From the NCBI GenBank assembly GCA_036250225.1, contig JAPZLL010000024.1:1-64000 (forward strand): a stretch of DNA of 64,000 bases, given 5' to 3'. Below are positions 30,915 through 43,384 of this stretch, in pieces. Position numbers and translations under genes: made by a program. The number at the start of each line of letters is the position of its first letter. Position 1 is the stretch's first letter. The notes beneath the pieces were generated by a model. That model saw only the letters and a program-made list of their open reading frames with translations. It did not search any database and had not been told where the DNA came from. Source of the stretch: Cercophora sp. LCS_1 (Eukaryota > Ascomycota > Sordariomycetes > Sordariales > Lasiosphaeriaceae).

Positions 30915-31522
30915 TTTTGTGGTATTTATTGAGAGTTCTATGCGGTAGGCGCGCTGTTATTGAAGGGCGGCGAGAGTGGAGGTTGGGGTTGATGAAAGAC
31001 GAGCGGCTCGTTGATGCAATGGCCGATGATGCTCATCTGTGGAGAATAACGCACAGGTGGGGTGGTGGCGCGGAGCTGTGACCAGTCGTTGTCTGGAACA
31101 TTCGGGCTTGGCTGCCTCGAGGCTCAGGGTTAGGGTCTCTGCACGGGTTCAATCGAGACCCCGGATTGACATCTGCAGGAGCTCCACCTTCCATCTGCAA
31201 CTTACCCTTGTCAACCTGAGTTAATCCCACCGCTCGGCAAATTGACGGACCGCCGCGATTTGGGGATTTGTTCCCAGCAACAAGCGACAAGGAGACGTGA
31301 CCGAGAAGACGCGCTTCGCCCCGCCAATGCCTAGATTTTCGCGATCGACGATCATGACAACGAGAGGGAAGACTTGGTAACTCTTTTCCGCCCTTTTCTG
31401 CCGCATCTAGCTGTTCTACAACTTGCAACCTTCCCGCGCTAGCAAAGCCCGGAGAGCGGCCCGATGCGAACGCTTCTGGGAGCACCGACAAACCGATCCT
31501 CCAAACGGGCGCAGCCGCAATC
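30915..31522. other. Divergent intergenic region (bxi1 / dynein LIC)
   Basis: Promoter sequence for both genes. No supported ORF. Confidence 0.5.
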
Positions 31523-33251
31523 ATGGCGGCGAACAACTCAAACCTCCTCTCGTTTTTAGCAGCCGCGTCGGCCGGCTCGAGCTCCGAGAGCAACAACAAG
31601 AATGGCGAGGTCAAGAAGGATCTCTGGAGCTCTATGCTCGACTCAGTCGCCAGCGGGAAGCGACTACCCGAGAAGAACATTCTCGTGCTTGGAGGCACGG
31701 TAGACTCACAGCGCGAGTTCTTAGAGTCGCTCTCCTCCAACGAAACTCGGCGGACCCAATCCTCGAGGCTCCCGCCTGTCGCAAACAGCTTCGCCCTGGG
31801 GTACACATACTACGATGTTCTCGATGCCGATCAAGAGGATACTTTGGCGCGCATCTCGCTTTACACCCTTACCAACCCATCGCCTTCGTTCGCGTCACTT
31901 CTGAAGCCGCTTCTCACGCCGCAATCGATACCGAACACCTTGATCGTTATCCTGCTGGATTGGTCCCAGCCGTGGAAGTGGTTGCGACAGCTCCGAGAGT
32001 GGATCTTGCTGCTACGAACGGTCTTGATCTCATTGAGCAACGAGTGCAAGGAGACAATGGAGGAAGTCATGGTGTCGTGGAGGGACAGAGGTCGTGGGTC
32101 GACAAATCTCGATGGTACCACTGCCGCGCCTGGGCCGGACAGCGACGTTGCCCTCCCGGTCGGGCCAGGCGAATGGGAGGATGCGCTGGGGCTCCCTTTG
32201 TGCTTGGTTTGCCAGAACGTGGGTTGCCTATTGAGCTCTCGAGATGGTGGCTAACTTTCGCAGGCCGAGAAAATGGAATACCTCGAGAAGACACAGGGCT
32301 GGAAGGAGGAGGAGTTTGATGTGGTGCTGCAGTTCCTTCGGACTGTCCTTCTGAGGCGTAGGTTCCGCCTGTTTCCTTTGTTCATCTTACTGCTCTAACC
32401 ACAGCTACAGATGGTGCCTCGCTCATCTACACAACCCCCTCGACGCCCTCACAATTACCGAGCCTCGTCCACGCCAGCCTCGGCGTGCACTCCCTCCTCA
32501 AGAAGCACCCGCTGAAGCATAATGTCATCGACCGCGACAAAATTGTTGTCCCGCCGAACTGGGACTCCTGGGGTAAAATCCGCGTTCTCCGCGATGGTTT
32601 CGAAGTCGAAGCCGTCAGCAATGGCTGGACAATCGACCTTGACCAGCCACTCTCCCAACCCTCTTCACCCACTGATCCCAACCACCCCTCTACTGACCCT
32701 GAGGGTTCCACCGTCACACTGTACGAGTCAGCCGTCCAAGATCCCACTATGGACGCTCTCCAAATAGCAGGCCGTACCAATCACTCAACCGATCTCGAAG
32801 TCGAGACGACCGAGACCCAGACGTTCCTCACCCAACAGCTCAAGGTCCTCGAAACTTACCGGCAGAAAAACGAAGAAGCGTCGCGCGAAGAGGGCGCCGC
32901 CCGCGGCCGCAACGGTACCGGCAAAAAGTACGAGGACGAGGACTATGCGCTCTACAACGGCAGACCGCCCGAGCAGCGTGTCATCGAGCACATTGGGCCT
33001 GTGCAGTTCAACATGGGTGGCATCCAGGTCGACGCGGACGACATGGTACAGAGACTCAAGGTACTGCGTCTCCGCCTTGCTGAAGCAGACTCTGAAAGAT
33101 ACTAACGGAATAGGAACGCCAAACATACGTACCCTCAGACCCCCCGACCCCCAACGACGACGGCGTGATCGAGGACACTCCCCCTATGGACACGGAGAAC
33201 CTCCAGGCCTTCTTCACCGGCCTCATGAACAGGAGGGCGCCGACCAAGTAA
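31523..33251 (+). CDS. dli1: Cytoplasmic dynein light intermediate chain
   Basis: 527 aa from exons 31523-32218, 32264-32357, 32405-33060, 33114-33251. A dynein-1 subunit that links the motor to adaptors. The N-terminal half is the Ras-like domain with a degenerate P-loop (N-I-L-V-L-G-G-T-V-D-S-Q), F-A-L-G-Y-T-Y-Y-D and L-D-W-S-Q-P-W-K-W, all features of the LIC family. The third exon contains S-L-I-Y-T-T and the N-V-I-D-R-D-K-I-V-V-P segment. The C-terminal end has N-L-Q-A-F-F-T-G-L-M-N, which matches the adaptor-binding helix region. The GTPase motif lacks the usual Lys-Ser/Thr, as is common for fungal LICs. Confidence 0.9.
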
Positions 33252-33626
33252 CCACAACCTTGATACTCTCTAATTCGGAACATTGTCTGTCTGTCTGGCG
33301 TCGGCGTGGCGTGGATTTGAGGAACTACACATGATTTGATTAGGCTCCCACGAGCTCCCACATACCAGCGAAGCCATTCATGAGTTGCAGCAATTGAACA
33401 AATAACACCAGGCGCAGAGATGTTTTGTGTGGTAATGTTGCCAACTTGAGACGATCCTCAACAAGTAATCCGTAAACACCACATTAACCCAGTTGGGAGT
33501 GCTTCAAATCATTACGCCACTAGACTTATTGGCAAGACCTGCAATATCCCTTCTTGATTCCCTGAAATTAAAACACGGGTATCACTTAAAACATCAAAAA
33601 TCCCAGCTACGGACACACAAGCTTAT
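33252..33626. other. Convergent intergenic region, 3' UTRs
   Basis: About 375 bp. No supported gene. Confidence 0.5.
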
Positions 33627-36143
33627 CTACCTCTTCTCCGAATCGTCGTGGGCCGAACTCTCTTCTACTTTGGGCTCGGCCTGAACCTGTTGGCCCTCAA
33701 TCTGAGTAGCGGCGTCTGGCTCACGCAGCGCTGCGCCAGGCGCGCTATCTACGGCCTTCCCGTCGCCAACCTGTACCTCGGCGACTTTCTGGGACTTTAC
33801 GCTGCCAGGGGCAGCCCCAGCATCTTCCGTCGTGTTGTCCTCTGTCTTCACAGCCAAGACTCGGGCACCGCCGCGTGGTAAGGTGTAATATGTCTGCTCC
33901 TCGCCCTTCTTCACCTTGACTTCGGTGACACCCAGCTTGGCTGCGACAACGTCTGTCAGGAGGCTGACAAACAGCCACGGGTACTGGAGGATCTCTGACT
34001 CAAAGGCGTTGATGGTGCCCTTTGCGAGGTGAATGTACCGGGGGACGGAAAGAAGAGTTCCGAGGCGGAAGAGATTAGAGGCCGAGACAGCGTTAGTAGA
34101 CGGCTGGGACTTGTCCATGCCAGACTTGAGACGGAGGATGGTGGCCGAGAGGGTGTATCCCTCTGTCGAGTAAAAGCCGCCGGAGTGGGATTTGCGAGCC
34201 GAAGGTGGGGTGGATGGGGCTGGTGCGTCGTAGAAGAGTGTGATTTGTGTTTCTGTGGCGGTCAGCAAGGCACGACATGGTGAGGCAATAGGGGGAAACT
34301 ACCTTGCAGGGAAGACGCCCAGGTGAGGTGTTCGTTGTCTAACGTCACCTCGTACAGATCAAGGAGGCCTTCGATGAGAAAGGCGTAGTCGTCCGCGAAG
34401 GCACGAGTCGAGCTCGCGGTTTGGAAGAAGAAGCGACCAAGGGCTTGCTCGGCGCCGAGGAGATGTGTTTTGATGAAAGTGACTGCATCTTTGGCGGCTG
34501 AGAGATACTTCGCGGAGCGCTCGGGATCGAGTGGCTTGATAGCAGCGGCAGTCCTGGCTAATGCAGAGATGACCATGCCGTTCGTCGCGACCAAGACCTT
34601 CTCATCCCTGTCTGGCCGTACCCTCTCCTTCTCACGATGTGCGCGGAGTTTCGCCTTCGCCTCGTCCAAGATGCGCTGGACCTCGGCAGCGGGAATGCCA
34701 AACTGCTTGGACAACTCCTGTGCGTCCTTGACGACATACAACACGTTCTGGTTCAGAAATTCGTCGTACGGATCTTGCCCCCTAGGCACGTTTCCGTCTT
34801 CTTTCACGTTCCAGTGTGCTGCGGCCACGAGGCTTGCGTGGTGGGCGTCACTAGCATCGCCACCAACAACCTGATCAAACTCCCTCCTCGTCCACAGGTA
34901 GTAAGCTCCCTCGCGCGCATGTTGATCCCCTCTCCTGTAATATGAGTCAGCCGCTTCACTCGAGACAAATCCACCGTCTTCAAGTTTGATGCCCTCGCCA
35001 ACAAGGTAGTCGCCCAACTCGAGCACCACGTCCAAAAACTCATCATCCTTCCGGCCTCCCTGACCCAACCACGCATCCAAAAAGACGCCCAACAATAACG
35101 CATTCTCCCCAACCATCTTCTCAAAGTGCGGCACGCCCCAGTCCCTCGTAACACTAAACCGCATGAACCCTTTTCCAAGATGATCCCTCAGCCCGCCATC
35201 CCGTACCCTCCTCAACGTGCCAACTGCCATCTCCCTCGCCTTCTCGACCTCTTCTTCGCCCACCACATCCTTAATCTCGGTTGGGAATTCTCTCAGCCTC
35301 AGCAAGAACGACAAGCGTGCCGGGTTCGGAAACTTTGGCGTCCCAAACCCATACTCAACAGGATCAAACATCTTGGCAATCCTGCTCAAGCCTTCCTCGA
35401 TCTGATCCAAGTCAAGATCCCCTGCCTCCTCAACTTCCTCGCCGGGAAGCACGCCCTCTTGTGCAAAATCCTGCAGCTTGCTCAGCATCTCAAACGCCTC
35501 CCGGCGGCACCGCTCTTCCTGCTCTACCCAAAACCCATGGATCTTCCTGGCAATGGCAAGAAAGTCCGTGTACCCATCTTCTTCGCTCCCTTCTAGCCCC
35601 GCGATGGAGTGCTCGGTTCCCGGGCCGGGCCAGTATGTCCCGCCGAAGATAGGGTAGAGGTCGGGTGTGAGGAACAGGTTCAACGGCCAGCCGCCGGTGG
35701 CGTTGACAGCCTCCGAGTAGTTCTGGTAGATCGTATCGAGGTCGGGGCGCTCTTCACGGTCGACAATTATGGGTATGAACGAGGTGTTGAGGAGAGAGGA
35801 GACGAGGGGGTTGGAGAAGGAGTCTTGGGTCGTTAGGCGGCAGTCTAGGAGCGTTAGCTAGGAACAAAGGCGCCGAGCGTGGAGGGCGCTCACGGTGATC
35901 GGCAAGAAACCCAATGTGCATAAAGATGGGTTTGTTTGTTTGCTTGGCGAGCTCGAGGGTCGCCGCGTCGAGGGGCTGCCATGCAACTAGAGTCGAGGCA
36001 TGGAGGCGGACGTATGGACTTTGGCTTTCGCCGGCCCGGTTGTGGAGGGGGAGAGATGGGTCGGGTTTGGCGGGCACGGGTTCGGCGGACGTTTGTGCCG
36101 CACCGTTGGTCTGTTGCTGCTGTTGCAGCTGGGCGCTCATCAT
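33627..36143 (-). CDS. SPATA20/YyaL-like protein: thioredoxin fold plus six-hairpin domain
   Basis: 805 aa from exons 36143-35894, 35844-34303, 34252-33627. ATG 36140 is an alternative start. The family (DUF255, SPATA20 in animals, YyaL in bacteria) joins an N-terminal thioredoxin-like domain to an (alpha/alpha)6 glycosidase-like barrel; the biochemical role is unsettled. Seen: P-Y-V-R-L-H, then F-M-H-I-G-F-L-A, then after the first intron the site equivalent to C-H-W-C reads D-H-H-C (82-85), then V-D-R-E-E-R-P-D-L-D, G-G-W-P-L-N-L-F and G-G-T-Y-W-P. Further on: F-S-V-T-R-D-W-x-V-P-H-F-E-K-M and D-D-Y-A-F-L-I-E-G-L-L-D-L-Y. The first Cys of the redox motif is thus Asp. The N terminus has a short poly-Gln run. 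Confidence 0.88.
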
Positions 36144-36556
36144 CTTGACGGTGTCGCGCCGGCGTCGGGATCAAGGCGGGACCGGGATGGGATGGAAGCG
36201 GGGCAAGCTCAATGCTCGTCGGCTTTGGAATGGATAGCTGGAAGCTTGCAGTATCCGTGTGGAATGCGGTTTAAGGGCACTCTAGAGATCTGATGAGAGT
36301 CACAAATCATAGGCCCATAGTCCAAGAGGTTGTTGAGGCACACAAGGCAGCTTGGTCATGCGGGGAGCTTAGTTTAGATGACCCCCACCTGACGTCGTGC
36401 TTATCGCTAAGCGTTTCCGGTGCGGAGATAGTGCTCAAGGGTTAGGGTCGGAATCGCGCGTCGCGGCACACGTTGAGCAAACAGGCAATTCATGTCACAA
36501 AACTCCCAGTCAAGATTGCAAACGCTTGATTTCCCTAGAGGCTGACGTGATAAGAT
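36144..36556. other. Intergenic
   Basis: Start of the SPATA20-like gene to the 3' end of the next gene. No supported gene. Confidence 0.5.
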
Positions 36557-37381
36557 CTACAGTATTAAACCACCCAAAATGCACGCGGCTGCGAGAACCG
36601 CCTGGCCAGGTTTTGCCGTCGCAACCGCTGCGTTGGTCGTGCTCGGTCGCGACCGGGTTCGCGTCGGCGTCGGTGCCCCTTTGGCCGTCATCTCACTCGC
36701 AATGCTCGTCGCTGCCGCCCTGTCAATCCGGACAGGGCAAGAATTTGACTGAGTCTCCCTCGTCACATCTGGTGTTGGCGGACAGTTTGGACGCGTCTCG
36801 TTCTTTCCGATCTCCAGGACCGACCTGACGACAGCCGGGCACTCTGTGAGCAGCTTCAGAGGATCCGCCTCGATACCGTTCCCGTCGTCCGGTCTGATTC
36901 GTTGATTGACCTCACGAGCCTCGTCACTCTGTGTATCAATACTAAACATGGCTTGCGCGAATGTACCGAACTCGCAAGTGCGGTCTTCGTCTGAGCTCCA
37001 TGCGACACGCGCCGTGAGCATAAACTTGTCTCCCCATGACGACCTGTAGATCCAGGCGCTAACGTTGCTTGCGTCGGCATATATCGTAAGGTTGCTCGCT
37101 TCCCATTCGGCCGTGGTAAGAATCTGTTCACCCTCATCATAATCGATGCCACCCGGAATCCAGCCTTCCCCGTACGGCATGATGCCCCACGACAAACTGA
37201 CATTCCCGGGCACTTTGATCGCCGTCAAGTTCCGGGCAGCAAAGACGATTGGTAGATACTCGGTCGCTCTGTATGTCTCGTTTCGGGGGAGGATAAGGTC
37301 GAGCTCTAGGGTTGAGGGCGCCTGGCCGAAAACGGTCCCCAGAGCCAAGAAACAAGCAACTGCCCTGGAAAGGGAAGCCAT
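36557..37381 (-). CDS. GPI-anchored secreted protein, DUF7136-like
   Basis: 274 aa, intronless. Residues 1-19 form a signal peptide (M-A-S-L-S-R-A-V-A-C-F-L-A-L-G). The body (about 25-215) has L-E-L-D-L-I-L-P-R-N-E-T-Y, several N-x-S/T sites and four or so cysteines, a pattern of mould DUF7136 proteins. It is followed by a Ser/Thr/Pro/Arg linker and a C-terminal hydrophobic segment (A-V-L-A-A-A-C-I-L-G-G-L-I-L) after small residues, as expected for a GPI signal. It is located in a cell-wall gene cluster, with the chitinase just upstream on the same strand. Function unknown. A wall or surface role is inferred. Confidence 0.75.
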   Translation of the reverse strand: MASLSRAVACFLALGTVFGQAPSTLELDLILPRNETYRATEYLPIVFAARNLTAIKVPGNVSLSWGIMPYGEGWIPGGIDYDEGEQILTTAEWEASNLTIYADASNVSAWIYRSSWGDKFMLTARVAWSSDEDRTCEFGTFAQAMFSIDTQSDEAREVNQRIRPDDGNGIEADPLKLLTECPAVVRSVLEIGKNETRPNCPPTPDVTRETQSNSCPVRIDRAAATSIASEMTAKGAPTPTRTRSRPSTTNAAVATAKPGQAVLAAACILGGLIL

Positions 37382-37845
37382 TTTCCCCCTGCAAGGTCAA
37401 TTAGAAACCTCGACAGCAGCTGGGAATTGTTCGACGAAGCCCCAACGACCACTGTGGTATAGCTGGATATATACGAGTCTGGTCCCGTTGTCGCATGCCT
37501 CCGTAATGTCGCATTGACTCCCTCTGCGGCGCCCCATTTAGGCTGCGACTTCGCAACGTTCAACCACCCGCTGCGCAGTCTGCACAGTGCCTTCAATATA
37601 CAAATGGCTTTCATACGGTCTCAATTTAGCCCTCATGGAGAAACACGAACTCGTATCCAACAGCATCGAGCACAGTGCATGTGACAGTTTTTTCACAGTG
37701 GACGTCAACCTCAAACAGCACACTGGACAGAGCGATGCACATGATGTCGGCAGTCGTCAAACATCAAGCCGTGGGAAATATGAAGATATTCAAGACATAG
37801 GGAGAACTACCCGAGTATGAGATACACGTCGCCAGTGCGGTTGTC
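37382..37845. other. Intergenic upstream of the DUF7136-like gene
   Basis: Promoter of the GPI-protein gene and 3' flank of the chitinase gene. No supported gene. Confidence 0.45.
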
Positions 37846-38046
37846 CTATGGTTTGTTGCAGGGCCAGGCGTAATAGTTTGGCGCAGTGAGCTTCCAATTC
37901 TGTATGGCCTCATCGAAGCTGCACATGGGAAGATCAACGAGACCCGGGCTACGAACCATGTCATCGTTTTCGATCCAATGCCACATCTTGTCAAAGTGAT
38001 CCCCGTTGGCAAAATCAGGCAAGCCGGTATCCTCGGACGGGTTCTT

Positions 38047-41000
38047 CTAGCCAGTCTTAGCGCGTGCCACGATACTATACACAAAGCATGTCAGTGTGGT
38101 GATCACGAACCGGCTGGTTGCCGTTCTTACCTGGCAACGAGATCTTCCTTCTCCAGATCACCCCAAGACCCAAGTTTCAATTTGTCGATGCCGTCGAGAG
38201 CCTTGAGAGACTTTGTTGTGCAACTCATCCCGAGTGACACGCTCCGCTCGGGCGGGCATTTCATGGCGCCCCCGTCCGGTCGTGCGAAGAAATACTTGCG
38301 TCCCTCAAAGCAGACTTTGCTTGCTTGATCAATATCGCCAACTTTCCCATCGCAACCGGGGCCCCCATCAATGAGAACGGGCCTCCAGCCCTTTTTCCGC
38401 CAAACGTGCGGGATCATCATAGCGTAGAACAGTTTGGACACTAGAAAGCTGCCACGTTAGCAATGCCCATGAAGAATTGGGTCCAGTGTCTTAACATTTT
38501 GCCACCATGTCCATCCTGGAAATTGGCAGCGAATCAAGAAGTTTCCCCTCCTTGATCGCCGCCCACAAGACCTCGATCGACTTATCCGATCCCGAGAAAA
38601 CTTCGGCAGAGAGATCCGTGAAAACCTCCTTGAAGAACCTGACGGTTTTTGTCAGCTGCGTCGCGATGTCTGCCCCTGTCACAGCAGACTCCTTTTCCGC
38701 CCTGCGAGATGTGGTAATAAGTATATGCTCCAGCGCCACCTTGTTCGGGGGGGGGGGGGGGCTGCTCACATCGAGTCCTTGCCTGCGGTAAATGAGAACG
38801 TGATGACTGCCCGGGAGGTGTCCTTGTAGTTGTCGCTGGCGTCTTTATTTTCTTTGCCCCATTTTGTGTTTCTCAGAAAGTTGTTGAAGTATGGTCCCGT
38901 CGCGGCCATGAGAGCAAAGCTGACAATATCGAGAATGATTTTGATGGCCAAGGGTTCTTTGGCCTCCGGAGCAAAGGTTGAGACAAACTTGTCCATGTTG
39001 CCTGTTGTGTCCATGTCTCCTTGTGTTTCGACGATTCCCTCATACGAGTTGATAAAAAACTATGAAAATGTCAGCGAGGTTGCCATGCCAGAGCGCGGTT
39101 TGTACTCACATTGTTGAGAGAAACCAAGCTGTTGAGGACCAAGTGGGCCCCTGGGCCCGTGTCAAACCCCTCTATGCATCTCCCAAATGCATTACAGCCG
39201 TTTTGAGTCGCCAGTATCCCGCAATCCATGTTGGGCTCGCCATGATAAAAGTTGCTGATGGCCCTTACAAAGTGGTTCTCGGGCACGCGATTGTACTTTC
39301 CGGTTTTTCGATAGTACTCCACTCCTGCTTCCCAGGCACTATCTGCGCACAGGAGTGCCCAACGACTGTGTATACGTATGTCTGTGTCTGTGGCCCCGTT
39401 TGACCTACAGTTCTTGGTGCGGTAACACCATTTGTTGTCGTCACCTGGCGTAAATGAGGCGACTGCAATCAAACATCAGCCATACAAGGCATCCAAACGT
39501 CTTGTAACAACTACAAGGGCTGCTTTTGAGTGGCAATGGAAACTTACGATCAACGGCCCAGTCAGTTGTGCCCGCGAAGTTGAGAGACGCCCACTTTTCT
39601 TTCCGCCTTGCCTTATTTTCGTCATCCATATATGCTACCCAGTGCGTTTCGTCGTAGATCATAATTTGCGATTCAGTATCATCAGTAAAGTGCTGGACCG
39701 TCCCCGCTCGCTTGCCGCCAATGCTGCTAGCCTTGAGGATCTCGTCAATCTCCGCATTGGAGATGTAGCCGTTGGTGTCTGTGCAGCGCCCCTTCTTGGC
39801 GGTCGACTCGGGGCCGGTGAAGGAACACTGAGGCCCAAAGCAGCCAGGCTTCTTCATCTCGAATGATCGGCCATAGGACGAGACGCCAATGACGATCTTA
39901 TTCGCCGGAACGCCAGCCTTGGTGATCATGGAGAGCGCGTTGATGGTTTCGGTCATGTTGATGTGCGAACGCAGGCAACTCTCACGCTCAGGGCATCCCG
40001 GCATCGAGTACTTGTTCTCGAAGTCCCATTGGCCATGTAGATCGTACGTCATGTAGATGATGTAGTCGACAACTTTGGCCATTTCCGCGATGGGGAACCC
40101 TTGGAGATACCAATAAGACGCTGTTGACTGTTAGAAATGTTGGGGTGAGAGCGATGGGAGAGGGCGGCATACCTGGGGCTGCAATGGAAATGGTCTTGCT
40201 GGTGCCCAGTCGTCGACGCAGCATCTTGAGGAGTTCAAGATAACCATCTCCGTCAAAGGGATCCGCGGATGGGATTCCGGGGAGGTCTTTGGCACCAGGA
40301 TACTCTTTTCGCAAAGGTTAGTGGGCACTCAGGAGGAGGAGAAGAAGAGGAAGAAGGATGGCTGAGGTAGTCTGGATTGGTGGGAAGGGGCGGCCGAGGA
40401 TGCCAAGCCAGAAGCCACCCTGGGCTGAGAGCTGCGCTCCCCACCCGGCCGTCTCGCATCCCATGACCAAGAAAAAGAGGGAAGCAACTCACCCCAGTCA
40501 AGATCAATTCCATCCATGTTGTTTTCCAAGATAAATTTCGCCAGATTGGTCGCCAATTGGACCCGATTCTCTGCTTTCACTCCCTCCCGAAAGATCCAGT
40601 AACTCATTGGCTCGGTCGATGCAGCCCAACCTCCAAAGGCAGCAACCTTGTGGTGTCCCGCCATTCCCTTGAAGAGATTCCACTGGTGCTGCACCTTCGC
40701 AGTCGACACGCTAAATGTCTCGGTGACATCAACAAAGGCGAAGTGGATGTGGGTAATGGACTTGGACATTTGCGTTACGTCCATGTGGAGGCAGCCGCGT
40801 TCGTAATTCCATGCCTCAAAGTATCCGACCGTCATCTGCTTGGCTGGGGCGACGTTGTTGTTGACGATATCCATCCCACAGTTGGAAATACACCCGGCCT
40901 TCCCGATCTCGGCGGTACCTGGCGGCCCGAGTGAAGACTCGGTGCAGAACTCCTCGGTCGTCCCACATTGCCCCCAGGCATTGCAACACGCCTTCAGCGG

Positions 41001-42344
41001 GCATGGGTTGAGGCTGGCAAGCGACGTGTTATTGGTCGGCCTCTGTGTGCCGGGCTTCTGGGGACCGCAAACGGCGTTGGGAATCTCTGCCGGCATCGGC
41101 GGGTCTCCGCGACTGAGACAGATGTGCATGTTCGGCCACAGACTGTCGCAGCCAGCAAAGCCCCATGTCTTTTGGTTCATCTTTTCAATGTCTCCGGTTG
41201 CCAGTCCATGGGCTGCCTCGATGGTCGAGCACCAGTCCCCGGTCCAGACCGTGTATGAGAAGCAGCTCCCGTCGCCATTCGGCTTGGACCGCATGTCGGG
41301 GAGGGTTCCAGGGGAACAGCAAACCCACTGGCCAGGTTTCAGCGTTGAGCAGAACCCCGTTTCTGGATGCAGCTTGGTGAAGTCTGGGGGGGATAAGCCG
41401 CACCGGTCCGCCAGCAAGCCACAGCTGTCCCCCGAGACCACTTGCACCACTCTGCAGTCCGCCCGCCTCTCGAGCGACCCGTCGTTTGTCAAGTGTATTG
41501 CTGCTGTGACACTGTCGCTGACATTGGCTACATGGCCAAAACTATCCGTTCTTGTCGGGATGTAGGCGATGTCAAGGGTTTCGGTGCGAGCTGAGCCATC
41601 CAACCCGTTGACGCAGTTGCTCTCTGCCCAAGTTCTCGCAAAGGCTTGGACCGCAAACGCGGCTTCGACGCCGCCGCGTCCGTCAACCACAGCACCGGCG
41701 ACAGAGTCTGCGTTTCTCCCCTCGCCACAGAGTTGGGAAAGGACGGTTTGGGGGAGATCAGCGCTCGAGAAGATGTAGTCGTTCAGCTTTTGCAGCAACG
41801 TAGCCGCAACCGTTTGTTTCACCAAACTGCCGCCCACGTATACTCCAGCGAAGGCATCACCTCGCTTCACAAAGTATGAGGTGCGGTTTGTGTCAGCGCT
41901 GTCGACATCAAGATACTTGGCTTGGAGCTCTATGAGGGCTTTCGAGGCGTCTTCGGCAAAGCCAGCAGCCGTGGCCTTGGCTGAGGTGCGGACGACTTGG
42001 ACATCAGCGGTCGCTCTCACTTCCGCGCCACCTCTCTTGGAGCGAGAAAGAAGCCCTTCTGAGATACCACTGCCGCTGGACGCAACACAGGCATGGAAGA
42101 CAGAATGTGCCCTGGGGTTCGAAAGAGCTGCGGACATTGGAAAGCTGATCAACATTGTCTGGTTTCTACACCAGAGCAGGTCGTTGTTGCTGGTAAATCG
42201 TGTCCAGTTACCCGGCCAAGGACCGGATACCGAACAAAGCTCAGGACATTCATAGAGACCGGCGGCCCGCTGCAGAGCGGCCCTCGATGCTAGTGCGCCG
42301 GTGGTGAGGAATGGGAAGAGAACTAAGCCCAGACTGGCCAACAT
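38047..42344 (-). CDS. Killer-toxin-like chitinase (LysM-LysM-CBM18-GH18), possibly 3'-truncated
   Basis: Secreted GH18 chitinase of subgroup C, related to yeast killer-toxin alpha subunits. Eight exons: 42344-40493, 40304-40173, 40120-39548, 39462-39110, 39059-38770, 38701-38496, 38440-38131, 38074-38047 (1247 aa). Signal peptide from M-L-A-S-L-G-L-V. Then a Cys-containing N domain, two LysM modules (about 325-420), a CBM18 chitin-binding module with C-C-N-A-W-G-Q-C, and GH18 with D-G-I-D-L-D-W-E, whose catalytic Glu codon is split by intron 1. A downstream Cys/Trp-rich region is typical of the class. The last exon meets TAG at 38047-38049 after eight codons. The same frame stays open for 66 more codons to 37846 with coding-like composition, so a late nonsense change or a missed splice is possible. 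An alternative start at 42392 gives a worse signal peptide. Confidence 0.85.
38747..38761. repeat. G15 homopolymer inside a chitinase intron
   Basis: A run of about 15 G on the plus strand (C on the coding strand) just downstream of the intron 5 donor. It is prone to slippage and to sequencing error. Confidence 0.8.
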
Positions 42345-43384
42345 AACGGGCGGTCGGAAGGCTGGAGCGTTTGAAATGAGTGTGAAGAACAAGTCAAAGC
42401 GTACAAGAAAAAAGCGACAAAGGCTTCTGGTGCAGGCGTCTCTTTGGCCTCCTCGTCAACACGAAGGGCCCGATCAGGAGCTTTCTATATCGGGCCTGAT
42501 TCCAGTCCATGGCTGATAGGTACGTACTCCAGCCGTTGGTGATGATTCCCAACTTACTGGCTAATTACGCGAGGCGTTGTAAAAGGACTCGTTTGTGCCT
42601 CGCCTCCAGCACATCGCAACATCGAACACAAGATGCAGAAACTGCCGCGCTCCAGACCGCGTCCATGGCAATGGAGTCATATCTGCAACCAACAACGCCG
42701 AACTTCCCATCCGCACAACACCCAATTCGCTGATGAAACGGACTGTATAGCGCGTACCGACGTTGAGAAGTGAGGTCGAGCGGCGTCTGTGAGTCCAGCA
42801 CCGTGTATGCTCAACCTCAACTGTGCCATCAGCAAGGGCGCTCTCACCTCGTGGGAATGACAGTGCTCTATGCCTTATCTGAGGCGGAGATCTCTCACGG
42901 TCGGGGCGAACACTATTCCCCGGACCAATCCGGCCGCACTCCAGTCCCACCCTCGTCATCCGCTCGCTTTAGCCAGTTTGTGTCCAGCAGCGCGCACGGT
43001 GTGAGGTTGGCTGCGCCAAAACACCGAGCCGGATAAAACGATATCCAATGGGTGTTTTCCATGAGTCTAGAAACAGACGTTCCAGCGGCTCGCAATCTTG
43101 TTGGTCGTTTCAATCATGCGTCAGTCAACCTTGTGCCACCGGGAGCAGGTGAAGCAGATTCGATGAAGATACAGCCTGCCAGACAGCCTTGGCCACTAAC
43201 ACCCATTGGGAGAGCAAGGCGGAATAGATTGTATATACAACTGACTATCCATGATGCAGACAGCTTCACCAGGGAGAAAGCCGCCACCCTTATCCTCTGG
43301 CCTCCAAAGCTCAATTGAGTTCGTCCAACTCCAACTCCAACTCCATCAATCTCTTCGTCTATCTTTACACGCTCAACTACCACA
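42345..43384. promoter_or_regulatory. Divergent spacer between chitinase and LysM genes
   Basis: About 1.04 kb shared upstream of the chitinase and the first LysM gene, which suits co-regulation. A pyrimidine-rich CTCCAACTCCAACTCC run lies at 43323-43340 just before the LysM start. No ORF is supported. Confidence 0.5.

Noticed and set aside
35844..35900. D-H-H-C tetrapeptide as a palmitoyltransferase motif
   Set aside because: The surrounding sequence is the thioredoxin fold of the SPATA20 family, not a DHHC cysteine-rich domain; the four letters arise at an exon junction.
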